Assembly: GCA_024291935.2 (NCBI GenBank) | Contig: CM044311.1 | Location: 20,359,001 to 20,423,000 of the forward strand | Source of the DNA: Okapia johnstoni | Lineage: Eukaryota > Chordata > Mammalia > Artiodactyla > Giraffidae | Direction: 5' to 3' | DNA: 64,000 nt | Shown here: one piece after another, positions 22,057 through 33,239 of the stretch | Position numbering within the stretch: the first letter of the stretch is position 1 | Layout: every line of letters starts with the position of its first letter | Position numbers and translations under genes: made by a program | Notes under the pieces: model-generated | The model's database searches: none | What the model was told of the DNA's origin: nothing | The model's input: only the letters and a program-made list of their open reading frames with translations

Positions 22057-24699
22057 TCATCCCCTTCTCCTCCCACCTGCATTATTTCCCAGCATCAGGG
22101 TCTTTTCCAATGAGTCAGTACTTCTCATCAGGTGGCCAGAGTATTGGAGTTTCAGCTTCAGCATCAGTCCTTCCAATGAATATTCAGGACTGATTTTCTT
22201 TAGGATAGACTGATTGGATCTCCTTGCTGTCCAAGAGACTCTCAAAAGTTTTCTCCAACAATACAGTTCAAAATCCTCAATTCTTTGGCGCTCAGCTTTC
22301 TTTATAGCCCAACTCTCACATCCGTACATGAATACTGGAAAAACCATACCTTTGACTAGACACACCTATGTTTGTAAAGTCTCTGTTTTTTTTAACATAC
22401 TGTCTAGGTTGGTCACAACTATACTTCCAAGGAGCAAGCATCTTTTAATTTCATGGCTGTAGTCACCATCTACAGTGATTTTGGAGCCCCCCCCCAAAAT
22501 AAAGTCTGTCACTGTTCCCCATCTATTTGCCATGAAGTGATGGGGCCAGATGCCATGATCTTAGTTTCCTGAACGTTGAGCTTTAAGCCAACTTTTTCAC
22601 TCTCCTCTTTCACTTTCATCAAGAGGCTCTTTAGTTCTTCTTCACTTTCTGCCATAAGGGTGGTGTCATCTGCTTACCTAAGGTTGTTGATATTTCTCCT
22701 GGAAATCTCGATTCCAGCTTGTGCTTCATCCAGCCCAGTATTTCTCATGATGTACTCTGCACAAAAGTTAAATAAGCAGGGTGACAATACACAGCCTTGA
22801 CATACTCCTTTCCCGATTTAGAACCAGTCTGTTGGTCCATGTCCACTTCTAACTTTTACTTCTTGACCTGTATAGAGTTTCTCAGTAAGTAGGCCAGGTG
22901 GTCTGGTATTCCCATCACTTGAAGACTTTTCCACAGTTTGTTGTGATCCACACAGTCAAAGGCTTTGGCATAGTCAATAAAGCAGAAGTAGATATTTTCC
23001 TGGAACTCTCTCACTTTTTTGACGATCCAGAAGATGTTGGCAATTTGATCTCTGGTTCCTCTGCCTTTTCTAAAACCAGCTTGAACATCTGAAAGTTCAC
23101 AGTTCACATTGTTGAAGCCTAGCTTGAAGAAGTTTGAGCATTACTTTCCTAGCATGTGAGATGAGTTCAGTTGTGCAGTAGTTTGATCATTATTTGTCAT
23201 TGCCTTTATTTGGTATTGGAATGAAAGCTGTCCTTTTACAGTCCTGTGGATACTGGTGAATATTCCAAATTTGCTGACATATTGAATCCAGCACTTTCAC
23301 AACATCATCTTTTAGGATTTGAAATAGCTCAGTTGGAATTCCATCACCTCCACTTGCTTTGTTCATAATGATGCTTCCAAAGGTCCACTTGACTTCTCTT
23401 TCCAGGATGTCTGGCTCAAGGAGTGTGATCACACCTTCGTGATTATATGGGTCATGAAGATCTTTTTTGTATAGTTCTTCTGTGTATTCTTACCACCTCT
23501 TCTTAATATCTTCTGCTTCTGCTAGGTCCATACTACTTCTGTCCTTCATTGTGCCCTTCTTTGCATGAAAATTTCCCTTGGTATCTCTAATTTTCTTGAA
23601 GAGATCTCTAGTCTTTCCCATTCTATGGCTTTCCTCTATTTCTTTGCACTGATCACTGAGAAAGTCTTTCTTATCTCTCCTTGCTATTCTTTGGAACTCT
23701 GCATTCAAATGGATATATCTTTCCTTTTTTCTTTAGCCTCTTGCTTCTCTTCTTTTCAAAGCTGTTTGGAAGTTCTCCTCAGACAACCATTTTGCCTTTG
23801 TGCAATTCTTTTTTCTTGGGGATGATCTTGACTACTGACTCCTATACAATGTCACAAATCTCCACCCATAGTTCTTCAGGCACTCTGTCTATCAGATCTA
23901 ATCCCTTGAATTTATTTGTCACTTCCACTGTATAGTATTCAAGGATTTGATCTAGGTCATACCTGAATGCTCTAGTGGTTTTCCCTACTTTCTTCAATTT
24001 AAGCCTGAATTTGGCAATAAGGAGTTCATGATCTGAGTCACAGTCAGCTCCTAGTCTTCTTTTTGCTGACTGTATAGAGTTTCTCCATCTTTGGCTGCAA
24101 AGAATATAATCAATCTGATTTCAGTATTGACCATCTGGTGATGTCCATGTGTAGAGTCTTCTCTTATGTTGTTGGAAGAGGGTGTTTGCTATGACCAGTG
24201 CATTCTCTTGACAAAACTGTGTTAGCCTTTGCCCTGATTCATTCTGTACTCCAAGGCCAAATTTCTCTGTTACTTCAGGTATTCCTTGAAATCCTCCTTT
24301 TGCATTCCAGTCCTCTATAACAAAAATGACATCTTTGTTTTTGGTTTAGTTCTAGAAGCTCTTGTAGGTCTTCGTAGAAATGTTCAACTTTAGCTTTTCA
24401 GCATTTTTGGTCGGGGCATAGACTTTGATTACTGTGATATTGAATGGTTTGCCTTGGAAACGAACAGAGATCATTCTGTCTTTTCTGAGATTGCATCCAA
24501 ATACTGTATTTCAGACTCTTTTGTTGACTATGATGGCTATTCCATTTCTTCTAAGGGATTCTTGCCCACAGTAGTAGATATAATGGTCATCTGAGTTAAA
24601 TTCACCCATTCCAGTCCATTTTAGTTCACTGATTCCTAAAATGTCGATGTTAACTCTTATCATCGCCTGTTTGATCACTTCCAATTTGCCTTGATTCAT
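22057..24699 (-). pseudogene. BovB endonuclease/RT ORF, multiply disabled
   Basis: The main BovB ORF survives as open pieces on the minus strand. 24511-24699 is the start of the AP-endonuclease-like domain (MNQGKLEV..., DILGISELKWTGMGEF, with the conserved Glu of SELKW). 23490-23708 is a linker (AEFQRIARRDKKDF). 23190-23432 is the RT N-terminal part (NKASGGDGIPTELFQILKDD). 22856-23107 is the RT fingers/palm (VQAGFRKGRGTRDQIAN, FIDYAKAFDCVDHNKLW). 22057-22365 is the C-terminal region. The catalytic YADD tyrosine codon is now a stop: the reverse complement of 22674-22676 reads TAA directly before the Ala-Asp-Asp codons. In the living element this enzyme nicks target DNA and primes reverse transcription there. 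This copy cannot. Confidence 0.88.
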
Positions 24700-25159
24700 G
24701 GACCTAATATTCCAGGTTCCTATGCAATATTGCTCTTAGAGCATCTGACTTTACTTCCATCATCAGTAATATCCACACCTGGGTGTTGTTTTTGCTTTGG
24801 CTCCATTTCTTCATTCTTTCTGGAGTTAGTTCTCCACTGATTTCCGGCAGCATATTGGGCACCTACTGACCTGGAGAGTTCATCTTTCAGTGTCCTATCT
24901 TTTTGCCTTTTCATACTGTTCATGGGTTCTTAAGGCAAGAATACTGAAGTAGTTTGCCATTCCTTTCTCCAGTGGACCATGTTTTGTCAGAACTCTCCAC
25001 CATGACCCGTCCATCTTAGGTGGTCCTACACAGCATGACTCATATTTTCATCAAGTTAGTGAGGTAGACTTGGGTATGACATAAGCTGTCTTGGAGGAAG
25101 TCACCATTAACCCACCACAGAGCTGCCAGTTCTTACAGAGGACTGGGGAAACAGACTCT
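24700..25159 (-). other. BovB upstream region, part nearest the main ORF
   Basis: Belongs to the interrupted BovB. A 67-codon piece at 24720-24923 (MNSMKRQKDRTLKDELSRSV..., rich in Lys, Arg and Gln) lies just upstream of the endonuclease start, in the position of a short BovB upstream ORF. The rest is leader sequence (cctctgtaagaactggcag on the minus strand). Confidence 0.65.
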
Positions 25160-25670
25160 CATTTCAGTTCAGTTCAGTCACTTAGTTATGTCTGACTCTT
25201 TACAAGCCCATGGACTGCAGCATGCTAGGCTTCCATGTCCATCATTTACTCCTGGAGTTTACCCAAACTCATGTCCATTGAGTTGGTGATACCATCCAAC
25301 CATCTCATCCTCTGTCATCCCCTTCGCCTCCCGCCTTCAATCTTTCCTATTATCAGGGTTTTTCTAATGAGTCAGTTCTTTTCATCAGGTGGCCAAAGTA
25401 TTGGAGTTTCACATTCAACATCAGTCCTTCCAATGAATATTCAGTATTTATTTTCTTTAGGATGGACTGATTGATCTCCTTGCTGTCCAAGGGACTCTCA
25501 AGCGTCTTCTCCAACAACACAGTTCAAAAGCATCAATTCTTCTGCTCTCAGCTTTCTTTATAGTCCAAATCTCACATCCATACATGACTACTGGAAAACC
25601 ATAGATTTGACTAGATGGAACTTTGTCGGCAAAGTAATGTCTCTGCTTTTTAATATGCTCTCTAGGTTGT
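25160..25670 (-). mobile_element. BovB 3' fragment nested in another BovB
   Basis: A 511-bp, 5'-truncated BovB in the same orientation as its host. Its 3' end lies at the left (catttcagttcagttcagtc). It runs to the block tgctttttaatatgctctc at the right. An 8-bp duplication, cagactct, flanks it (25152-25159 and 25671-25678). Joining the flanks restores a continuous BovB leader. Confidence 0.87.
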
Positions 25671-25678
25671 CAGACTCT

Positions 25679-26105
25679 GTGAGAGCACAAACAAAACTTT
25701 GTACACACCAACACCCAGGAGAAAGGTGCGGTCACCCCCCAAGAGACTGACCCATACTTGCCTGTGAGTGTCCAGGAGTCTCTGGCAGAGGCGTGCATTG
25801 GCGGTGACATGTTGCAGGGTTGGGGACACTGAGTGTAGCAATGTGTGCATGGGACCTTTTGAAGGAGGTCCCCATTATCTTCATTACCTTTACCATAGTT
25901 TGGCCTCAGGTCAAATAAGAGGGAGGGAACACAGCCCTGTCCTTCAAGAGAAAATTGGATTAAAGATTTACTGAGCATGGCCTAGCCATTCAGAACAAGA
26001 CTCAGTTTCCCTCTCAGTCTGTCTCTCCCATCAGGAAGATCCCATAAGCCTCTTATCCTCCTCCAACAGAGGGCAGACAGACTGAAAATTACAATCACAG
26101 AAAAT
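25679..26105 (-). other. BovB 5' leader segment
   Basis: The leader of the interrupted BovB beyond the nested copy. On the minus strand it contains gttccctccctcttatttga, gacctgaggccaaactatgg and gagactcctggacactcaca, which I recall from BovB 5' regions. Several open frames here (for example 25670-25978) are not supported as genes. Confidence 0.7.
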
Positions 26106-26129
26106 TTATATATTTGCCTGTTTACTATT

Positions 26130-26255
26130 TTATCTTTCTTACTAGAGTGTAAGCTCTAATGAGCAGGTAATCTGTTTTATTAATTAAGTCTCTTCCCACA
26201 TTCTGTTACACTGTCTGGTACAATGAAGATGCTTAATCAGTATCCCTAGGGTGTG
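26130..26255 (+). mobile_element. Probable L2 LINE 3' end
   Basis: Pattern of an L2 tail: ctagagtgtaagctctaatg, then cattctgttacactgtctgg and tgcttaatcagtat. Strongly diverged. Confidence 0.5.
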
Positions 26256-26329
26256 TGTAACCATAGACATGGCTTATTGAATAGGTGTCTAGACTTTGTG
26301 CTGAAGTGGTCATGGGCCTCATGCTATTT

Positions 26330-26470
26330 GTCAACTAAATAATTTTAGCTGTGTTTCCTTTTTAAACTTCAGTAATATTTATCAATAAACTGTTATAAAA
26401 ATTATATTAGATAATACAAGTAAATAGTCAGCCCAATACACAGTATACATTGTTATAGTATTTCCATTAA
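26330..26470 (-). mobile_element. Possible MIR SINE remnant
   Basis: Bases resembling the antisense MIR 3' half (attagataatacaagtaaat, then cccaatacacagtatac). Weak. Confidence 0.3.
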
Positions 26471-26494
26471 TGTTGACTTATCATCCACACTAAA

Positions 26495-26612
26495 CTGTAA
26501 GTTTTATGTGGGCAAGGGCAATGCCAGTATGCCATACTTTCTTGGCAGTATGATTTCTCCAATGCCTGGCCCATACTAATAGTTCAATAAGTATTTGTTC
26601 AATGAATAACAG
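26495..26612 (+). mobile_element. L2 LINE 3' end
   Basis: The L2 tail pattern is clear: aactgtaagttttatgtggg, caatgcctggcccatactaa, then ttcaataagtatttgttcaa and tgaataa. Confidence 0.72.
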
Positions 26613-26639
26613 TAAATAAATTAATGCTTGAAGCAAAAA

Positions 26640-26700
26640 GAATGCTTGTGTAAATATGTATACATATGTATGTATACATATTTTTATATATTATACTACT
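26640..26700. repeat. TATG/TATA palindromic simple repeat
   Basis: Contains the perfect 14-bp palindrome atatgtatacatat at 26654-26667, followed by a near repeat of it to 26681. Confidence 0.8.
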
Positions 26701-26847
26701 ACTGTGTTTACACAGTAACCATACAATACCTGTAGCAAATACTACGAAGTATATATTTTATATGATAATTGTAATGGTGATTGGTGTTTTGATATGCCCT
26801 GTTGGTATTACTCAAAGCAAATTCACCATATTTTATAAGATAATCAT

Positions 26848-27062
26848 GTATGCATGTGTCTTAGTACTGTCCAACTCTTTGTGACCACATGATCTACAGC
26901 CCACCAGACTCCTCTGTTTGTGGGACCCTCTAGGCAAAACACTGGACTGGATTGTCATTTACTCCTCCAAGAGATCCTCCTGACTCAGGTATCAAACCTG
27001 CTTCTCCTGTGTCTCCTGCATTGACAAGCAGGTTCTTTATCACTGAGCCACCTGGGAAGTTC
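26848..27062 (-). mobile_element. Bov-tA SINE with clean duplication
   Basis: Full minus-strand copy ending at the right with the head complement (gagccacctgggaagttc). Exact 11-bp duplications, aagataatcat, at 26837-26847 and 27063-27073. The frame at 26666-26884 that enters it is not a gene. Confidence 0.93.
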
Positions 27063-27073
27063 AAGATAATCAT

Positions 27074-28335
27074 AGGCATTTTATTATTTTAGACATTTCT
27101 TAAATAGTATGTCTTTGATGTGCTGGGATTTCTTGACCTCACACAGTTATATGAAATTTTAGATATGAAAATTTCAGTAGATAATGAGTTATGTCTTACA
27201 ACGCAAAAAACTTTTGGTACTTTCAAAATTAGCATTTTCTTAGCATGTTAGGTTATAATCATCCTACTAAATGTGAGACTATGTCTGGCATATTTGATAA
27301 ATAGGAAATTTTGGAGTTCTGTGAAGACTGTAAATTCTTTTCACTCAAAGGAAGTGTCTGACACAGTTCAGTCTTTGGCACTGACACTCTACTTATGCTA
27401 CTTGGATGAGGTTTCATTTATAGGTGCAGTGACTTCTGGAATCAACTTTTAAAAGCAAAGCTCTGAGAAACCTCTTTAGAAAACCCAAATCTCCCCATTT
27501 GCTAACTTAGACCAGATCACATAGTCTAAAATTCCTCTTAACTTGCTTTTCATTGTCAATAGTCTGTCTGGTCTACAATCAGTGTAGTTTTAATATGATG
27601 TGAAAAGATCAATAATCACTTTGAAGCTTTCATTTTAGTGCAAAAGAAACTCATTTTCTTCCCCCTGATTTTTGTGGAGGAAAATATTTTTTAAAGATAG
27701 TGTTAAGTATTTTTTAAAGATAATGTTGTTATTAAAACATGTAATACATGTATTTGACAACTCTGATTAAAAGAATTTCAAAATAACCTTTTAAAATGTA
27801 TTTTTAAGATCACTGCAGAATTTGATTTTTCCCTTACACTTGCATTTCAGCAGACAAAGGAATGGTGCTATGCACTTTTAAGCAAGAAAAGGGCCATTTT
27901 GTTAATATTTATTAAAAGTTACTAAAACCTTTTACAGAAAATACTCTTATTATAAACTTTATAGATATTGCATGTTTGATCTCCCAGAGTTGTCAAACAC
28001 TTCATTAAAACTGTATTTTATGGATATATTAATTTACAAATACTTGATATTATTCGCAAATAAACTACTAAAACTCAAGATAAATCTCATTAACAGGTAT
28101 TTTGGAGTAATTACAAAATAGAATTTAAATTTATCTGTGAAACTAAGTTTTATATCTTTGCTTTAAAAAATGGTAAATTATACTCATAACATTGCAAAAT
28201 GAAGCGATGTAGTTTACGATAATCTTACTTGAAAGCATGGAAATTAAATCCTAGAGCTGTGGGTTTGAATGCATTTAGTACACTTATATCAAAGGCTTAG
28301 AATACATGTGTGCATGTATCTGTGCACACATGTGT
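27074..28335. other. Unique AT-rich DNA
   Basis: Nothing recognised. A near-duplicate string (ttttttaaagataatgtt / ttttttaaagatagtgtt) lies at about 27690-27727. Confidence 0.5.
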
Positions 28336-29268
28336 ATGGAACATCTGACTGTTTGAAGATTGAGAAAGGAGTATGACAGGACTGTGTGTTGTCACCCTGT
28401 TTGTTTCAGCTATTTGCTGAGCACATCATGAGAAATGCTGGGCTGGATGAGTTACAAGCTGGAATCAAGATAGGGAGGAGAAACATCAACAACTTCAGAT
28501 ATGTGTATGATGCCACTCTAATGTCAGAAAGGGAAGAGGAACTAAAAAGCCTCTTGATGAGGGTGAAGGAGGAGAGTGAAAGTGCCAGCTTAAAACTAAA
28601 TATTAAAAAAACCCCAAAAAACAAAAAAACTAAGAACGTGGCATCAGGCCCCATGACTTCATGGCAAATAGAAGGGGAAAATGTAGAAGTAGTGGCAGAT
28701 TTCCTCTTCTTGGGCTCTAACATCACTGTGGATGATGACTATAGATATGAAAAATCAGATGATTGCTTCTTGGCAGGAAAGCTATGACAAACCTAGACAA
28801 TGTGTTGAAAAGCAGAGACATTACTCTGCCAACAAAGGTCCATATAGTCAAGGCTATAGTTGTGAGAGCTAGGCCATAAAGAAGGCAGAAACCCAAAGAA
28901 TTGATGCCTTAGAACTCTGGTGCTGGAGAAGACTCCTGAAAGACCCTTGGATAGCAAGGAGACCAGACCAGTCAATCTTAAGGGAACCCAATCCTGAATA
29001 CTCATTGGAAGGATTGATGCTGAAGCTGAAGCTCCACTATTTTGGTCATCTGATGTAAACAGTCTACTCATTGGAAAAGTCCCTGATTCTGGGAAAGAAT
29101 GGAGGCAGAAGGAGAAGAGGGCTTCAGAGGATGAGATGGCTGGACAGCATCACCGATGCAATGGACATGAACTTGGGCAAACGTCAAGAGATAGTGAGGG
29201 ACAGGGAAGCCTGGCATGCTGCCGTTCATGGGGTCACAAAGCCAGACATGACTGGGCAACTGAACAGC
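28336..29268 (+). mobile_element. BovB LINE, 5'-truncated
   Basis: About 930 bp of sense BovB, from the RT region (tggaacatctgactgtttga) through the C-terminus to the 3' end (gactgggcaactgaacagca). More diverged than the copy at 7675. Confidence 0.9.
28386..28787 (+). pseudogene. BovB RT remnant with altered catalytic box
   Basis: A 133-codon open frame starts inside the RT palm (LSPCLFQLFAEHIMRNAGLD). The catalytic box at residues 39-42 (28500-28511) reads YVYD instead of YADD, so the first metal-binding aspartate is lost. Residues 74-86 contain a Lys/Pro/Asn-rich insertion from an expanded A-rich stretch (28606-28632). The ORF ends before the C-terminal region. It has no start signal of its own and is a dead fragment. 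Confidence 0.87.
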
Positions 29269-29693
29269 AGTGTGCATATACATGTATGTACATATGTATT
29301 TGTATTTGCTATGTATGTATCTTGCATTTAATGCATATATATTTTTATTTAGTAAATACATGTTTATATTTGGAATACACACCCATAAATACATATAAAG
29401 CAAATAAGTCTATATTTTTGTGCAGAATAAGTTCCCTTACACTGAGTTTATTGGCAAGCACTTTGGCAAACGGACTCATAAGAAAGTGGGGAAGACAGAA
29501 AAAGATGGGTAGAAAGGGAAGGTTATTTTCAATGTAGTTGAAAACAAAGACTCATCTGATTTTACGGGGTGGTCTGGAGTTGTCATTACTGTTCAGTTTT
29601 GTCCCAAACTGATGCAAAGCAGCCTGGCCCCTGCAATACCACATCAACCAGCATTTACTGAGGACCATCCTAGGAGGGGCTATACCTCTGGTT
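29269..29693. other. Unique DNA with TATG-type simple repeat
   Basis: An imperfect TATG/CATA repeat lies at 29273-29340. The rest is unrecognised. Confidence 0.5.
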
Positions 29694-29706
29694 GAGTCAG
29701 CTTTCT

Positions 29707-29924
29707 GGGCTTCTCAGGTGGCACAGCAGTAAAGAATCCACCTGCTAACACAGGAGACACAGGAGATATGGTTTTGGTCCTTGGGTTGGGAAGATACACT
29801 GGAAGAAAAAATGCTAACCCATCCAGTATTCTTGCCTGGATAATTCCATGAACAGAGGAGTCTGGAAGGCTACATATAGTCCGTGGAGTAACCAAGAGTC
29901 GGACATGACTGAACACACACACAC
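29707..29924 (+). mobile_element. Bov-tA SINE with clean duplication
   Basis: From gggcttctcaggtggcacag to gacatgactgaacacacaca (CA tail). Duplications gagtcagctttct (29694-29706) and gagtcagttttct (29925-29937) differ at one base. Confidence 0.92.
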
Positions 29925-29937
29925 GAGTCAGTTTTCT

Positions 29938-30249
29938 GTGGCTGAGAGCAATTCCAGTGATCAATGTAACTGATATTCTTAACAGCTAGAGAATGAACTA
30001 CATTGGCCTTGAAGAGGATATCTGGGCAGAGAACCAGAGTATACACTAAAATCCACCCCTTGCACCATGTTAAAAAAAAATGTAAAACTTAGACCCATAA
30101 CTTTGTGTAAGCAAATAGAGTAGCAAATAGTCAAGCCTGCAGTAAAAATAGCCCTAGATCTTGAGCCATGCAACCCTCTAGGCTTTATGTTACTAGACTG
30201 TCCTACAGCTGGAAAATATATGTGAAGCTTATGGCAAGGCCTAAATTAA
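29938..30249. other. Unique DNA
   Basis: Nothing recognised. Confidence 0.45.
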
Positions 30250-30412
30250 AATGTGTGAAAGTGTTAGTTGTTCAGTCTTGTCTAACTCTGTGCAACCCCA
30301 CAGAGTGTAGCCTATCAGGCTCCTCTGTCCATAGAATTCTCTAGGCAAGATTACTGCAGTGGGTAGACATTCCTTTCTCTGGGGAATCTTCCCAACCTAG
30401 GACTAAAACCCG
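30250..30412 (-). mobile_element. Bov-tA SINE, head incomplete
   Basis: Minus-strand copy with the whole BovB-derived body (gttagttgttcagtcttgtc at its 3' end). It stops in the distal head (cccaacctaggactaaaacc). The proximal head is absent, so it is 5'-truncated. Confidence 0.88.
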
Positions 30413-32127
30413 AATTAAATTTCTGCTATCTACAGAAAAAAAAAATATGTAGCATGTGAAGATTATCACCTAGAATGTGAGCTCTTGTCAGATGGAGCAC
30501 TTGACAATTAATTATTAAAAGCTGTGCACCCAGAGAATGCCATTTGAGCTGAAGCCGAATAGACCCACTAAGGCATAGGTCGAGTGGGTGTTTGCTAGGA
30601 TGTTAAATCCTGTTTAAGGCTGAATTCCAATACATATTCCCTATGAAATATTTTCTAGGCACCTTGCGTCCTTCCTCATTTGGAATGAATTACTCTCTAC
30701 TCAAAGGAGTATGCTCCCATATTAATAAGCTATTCTTTGTTAAGCTGTGTTAAGCTGTTAATATTTGTAGTTCTTCAGAAAATAATTTTGCTTAGTTCAA
30801 ATATCTGAGTCTTTTATATACTCTTTAAAATATACAGACCTTAAAGATAATTTCCTCTTTGTGGTGGTTGAACACACCTTGGAACCAAATGGAAATAACA
30901 AATGGTTTTCCCAGAGTCCTACTTATTTATTGTCATGGCAATGTATAAAAATTATGACTTTGGAAGGTGTTTTAATGTCAGATATATTCCCAGGTTTCAA
31001 TTGTTCCCTCATTTTACACCCAGAGTTACTTGCCAGTGACAGAGATCAATAGCCCACTGGGACTGACAAGCAAAAGGAATTAGAAACTTGAAGCTAAGCT
31101 ACTTCCCTGGAACATAGAGCCGAGCAGCATATTTTTTTTTTAAATTAAAACATATAAATGACCACACAGTTTTAAGAGTTCTGCCTAAAGCAAAGGAAAT
31201 GGTTTATCTATAGACAATGGTGTCTGCTGACCTGACAGTCTTTCCAATGAAATCCAAGCCAATAGTTGGAGGTACAGACTTTGATTTTTTTTCTTTTCCC
31301 TTGAATTCGAGGGAGATAAAATAATGCATGAAAAAGACAAAAAATAATACTGTAGATGAAAACTGAAAGAAATTTCAATCTAAAGTTTGGATTTGTAGTT
31401 TATGTTTTTCAAGATTCTCTCTTTCCTTTATGATCCTAACCCATGTAAAGATGCAGTTTCTGATTTATGCCATAGTGGTCATATAAGGCAAGCTGATATA
31501 TGAAAAAAGTGGACTTTGAAACTGCTATAAGAAATAATATCAGCAAAAACAGGGGTTTCCATGTTGCTTATGTCTCTAGGAAATACTGGTAAACTGAAAA
31601 AGGTAGGTAGCTACCTGAATGTCTTCATTTTCTTCTAACTTTAACATCGTCTTTAAAGCAAAACTTGAATGAAAACCTTCAGGGGTCATCCTTGTCTTCA
31701 TAACCTGTATAATATTGATATAGCTTGGGTTGTCTCTTTGTGTGATGGCTTTGAGACCCTGATTCTTATAGCGTCCTGTCTTTGGTAACTGTGTATAGTC
31801 TCAAGGATGATTATATCCGTAACACTTTCAATCTCTGTAACTTTTTCTCATCTCTTGCTTGACACTCCTATACTGAGCATTTCTGATGGTCACTTTTGAC
31901 TTAATACTCTCTCCCCAAGCAGTGGCCTTATGAACATCTCACTAGATCACAATCATAACTTGAATCCTTCTCCCCTAACACTCTTTTGTGGGGACACACA
32001 CATATACACACTCAAATATACTAGTCACTAAAGAATAGCCAGGATAAGAATGTTGGATTTAAAAACATAAATAAAAATAATAAGTAACTTTTCAAAAAAT
32101 TGGGAATATTAGAGTGAAACTAAAATG
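30413..32127. other. Unique AT-rich DNA
   Basis: No gene or repeat recognised. A-run at 30435-30445 and T-run at 31132-31141. The 63-codon frame at 30861-31052 has no domain. Confidence 0.5.
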
Positions 32128-32790
32128 CTTTTGAATTGTGGTGCTGCAGAAGGCTCTAGAGAGTCCCTTGGACTACAAGGAAATCAAATCAGTCAAAACT
32201 AAAGGAAATCAGCCCTGAATATTCATTGGAAGGACTGATGCTGAGCTGAAGCTCCAATAGTTTAGCCACCTGATGCAAAGAGCTGACTTATTGGAAAAGA
32301 GTCTGATGCTGGGAACAAAATGAAGGCAAAAGGAAAAGGGGGTGACAGAGGATGGGATGGTTAGATAGTATCACCAACTCAATGAGCATGAATCTAAACA
32401 AACTCCAGGAGATAGTGGAAGGTAGAAGAACCTGGTGGGAGAGGGAAATGGCAACCCACTCCAGTATTCTTGCCTAAAGAATCCTGTGGACAGAGGAGCC
32501 TGGTGGGCTACAGTCCGTAGGGTCTCACAGAGTTGGACACGACTGAAGAAATTTAGCATGCATGCATACATTGGAGAAGGAAATGGCAACCCACTCCAGT
32601 ATCCTTGCCTGGTGATTCCCAGGGACTGAGGAGCCTGGTGGGCTGCCGTCTATAGTGTCTCAGAGTGGGACGCAACTGAAGTGACTTAGCAGCAGCAGCA
32701 GCAGAAGAAGAAGAACCTGGCGTGCTGCAATCCATGCTGCAGTCCAAGGTGTGGAACACAGCTTAGTGACTGAACAACAATATGCAAAAA
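32128..32790 (+). mobile_element. BovB LINE 3' end split by a Bov-A2 SINE
   Basis: BovB C-terminal sequence runs from gcttttgaattgtggtgctg to agaagaacctgg at 32435. It resumes at 32721 (cgtgctgcaatccatgctgc) and ends gactgaacaacaatatgc. Its body is interrupted by the SINE at 32436-32708. Confidence 0.9.
32436..32708 (+). mobile_element. Bov-A2 SINE (dimer) with AGC tail
   Basis: Two Bov-A units in tandem, each starting gg(a)aatggcaacccactcc, near 32445 and 32579, joined by a gcatgcatgcatac linker. There is no tRNA-like head. The copy ends in about five AGC units (32687-32702). A 12-bp duplication, agaagaacctgg, lies at 32424-32435 and 32709-32720. Confidence 0.93.
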
Positions 32791-33239
32791 ATAAAATACA
32801 AGCACCCCACACATGCACACAAACTGGTTACTAGGTTTTACTGTTCCTTCTCTGTCGGGATTCTTCTCAGGCTTTGCTCCACTGCTCCCTCACCTTCCTC
32901 CACCCACCCACCCACCATTTCTCAATGGTTGGCTTTCACTTTCCAGGACTCCAGTTCAAATGTTTTTCCCTCTCTAGGGTGCAGGCTCCATCCCTTGGAC
33001 TTAGAGAAATATTAAGCCCTATTCTCAGAATAAAGTCAAGTGTCTTGTGTTGCCCTGAATGATTGACTTCTGATACACCACTTCCTTCAGGGGAAACCAC
33101 TACTCTGGTTCCTGAATGTTTTATGTGGCATGGGACCAGAATAGGTCATCAGGCTACAAGCTGTATCTTTCTCAGACACCAGTTAATCTTCCTGGGGAAT
33201 GTACTGTCAGCTTGAATAAGCTCACCAATTGGTCCATCC
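32791..33239. other. Unique DNA
   Basis: No repeat recognised. Frames at 32782-33062 have no recognisable domain. A (CCAC)n-like run lies at 32899-32915. Confidence 0.45.

Larger units (their letters stand above)
21917..26105 (-). mobile_element. Near-full-length BovB LINE, interrupted by a second BovB
   Basis: The largest element in the window, on the minus strand. Its 3' end is at the left (gcttcagttcagttgtgtcc). Reading leftwards from 26105 on the minus strand it shows 5' leader sequence, the endonuclease region near 24.7-23.9 kb, the RT region near 23.4-22.4 kb, then the C-terminus. A 511-bp second BovB splits it at 25160-25670. Without that, about 3.68 kb of element remains, so it is close to full length for the family. 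Possible flanking similarity (gaaaatta near 21901, gaaaattt near 26099) is imperfect. All coding parts carry stops or frameshifts. Confidence 0.88.

Noticed and set aside
25662..25978. Overlapping frames of 62-102 codons on both strands
   Set aside because: They read through the BovB 5' leader in several frames, and none shows a domain or gene context.
28406..28726. 106-codon reverse-strand frame
   Set aside because: Antisense shadow of the BovB RT remnant at 28386-28787.
32782..33062. Two overlapping frames in a Pro/Ser/His-rich stretch
   Set aside because: Composition is driven by a CCAC-type run. No splice sites or known protein recognised.
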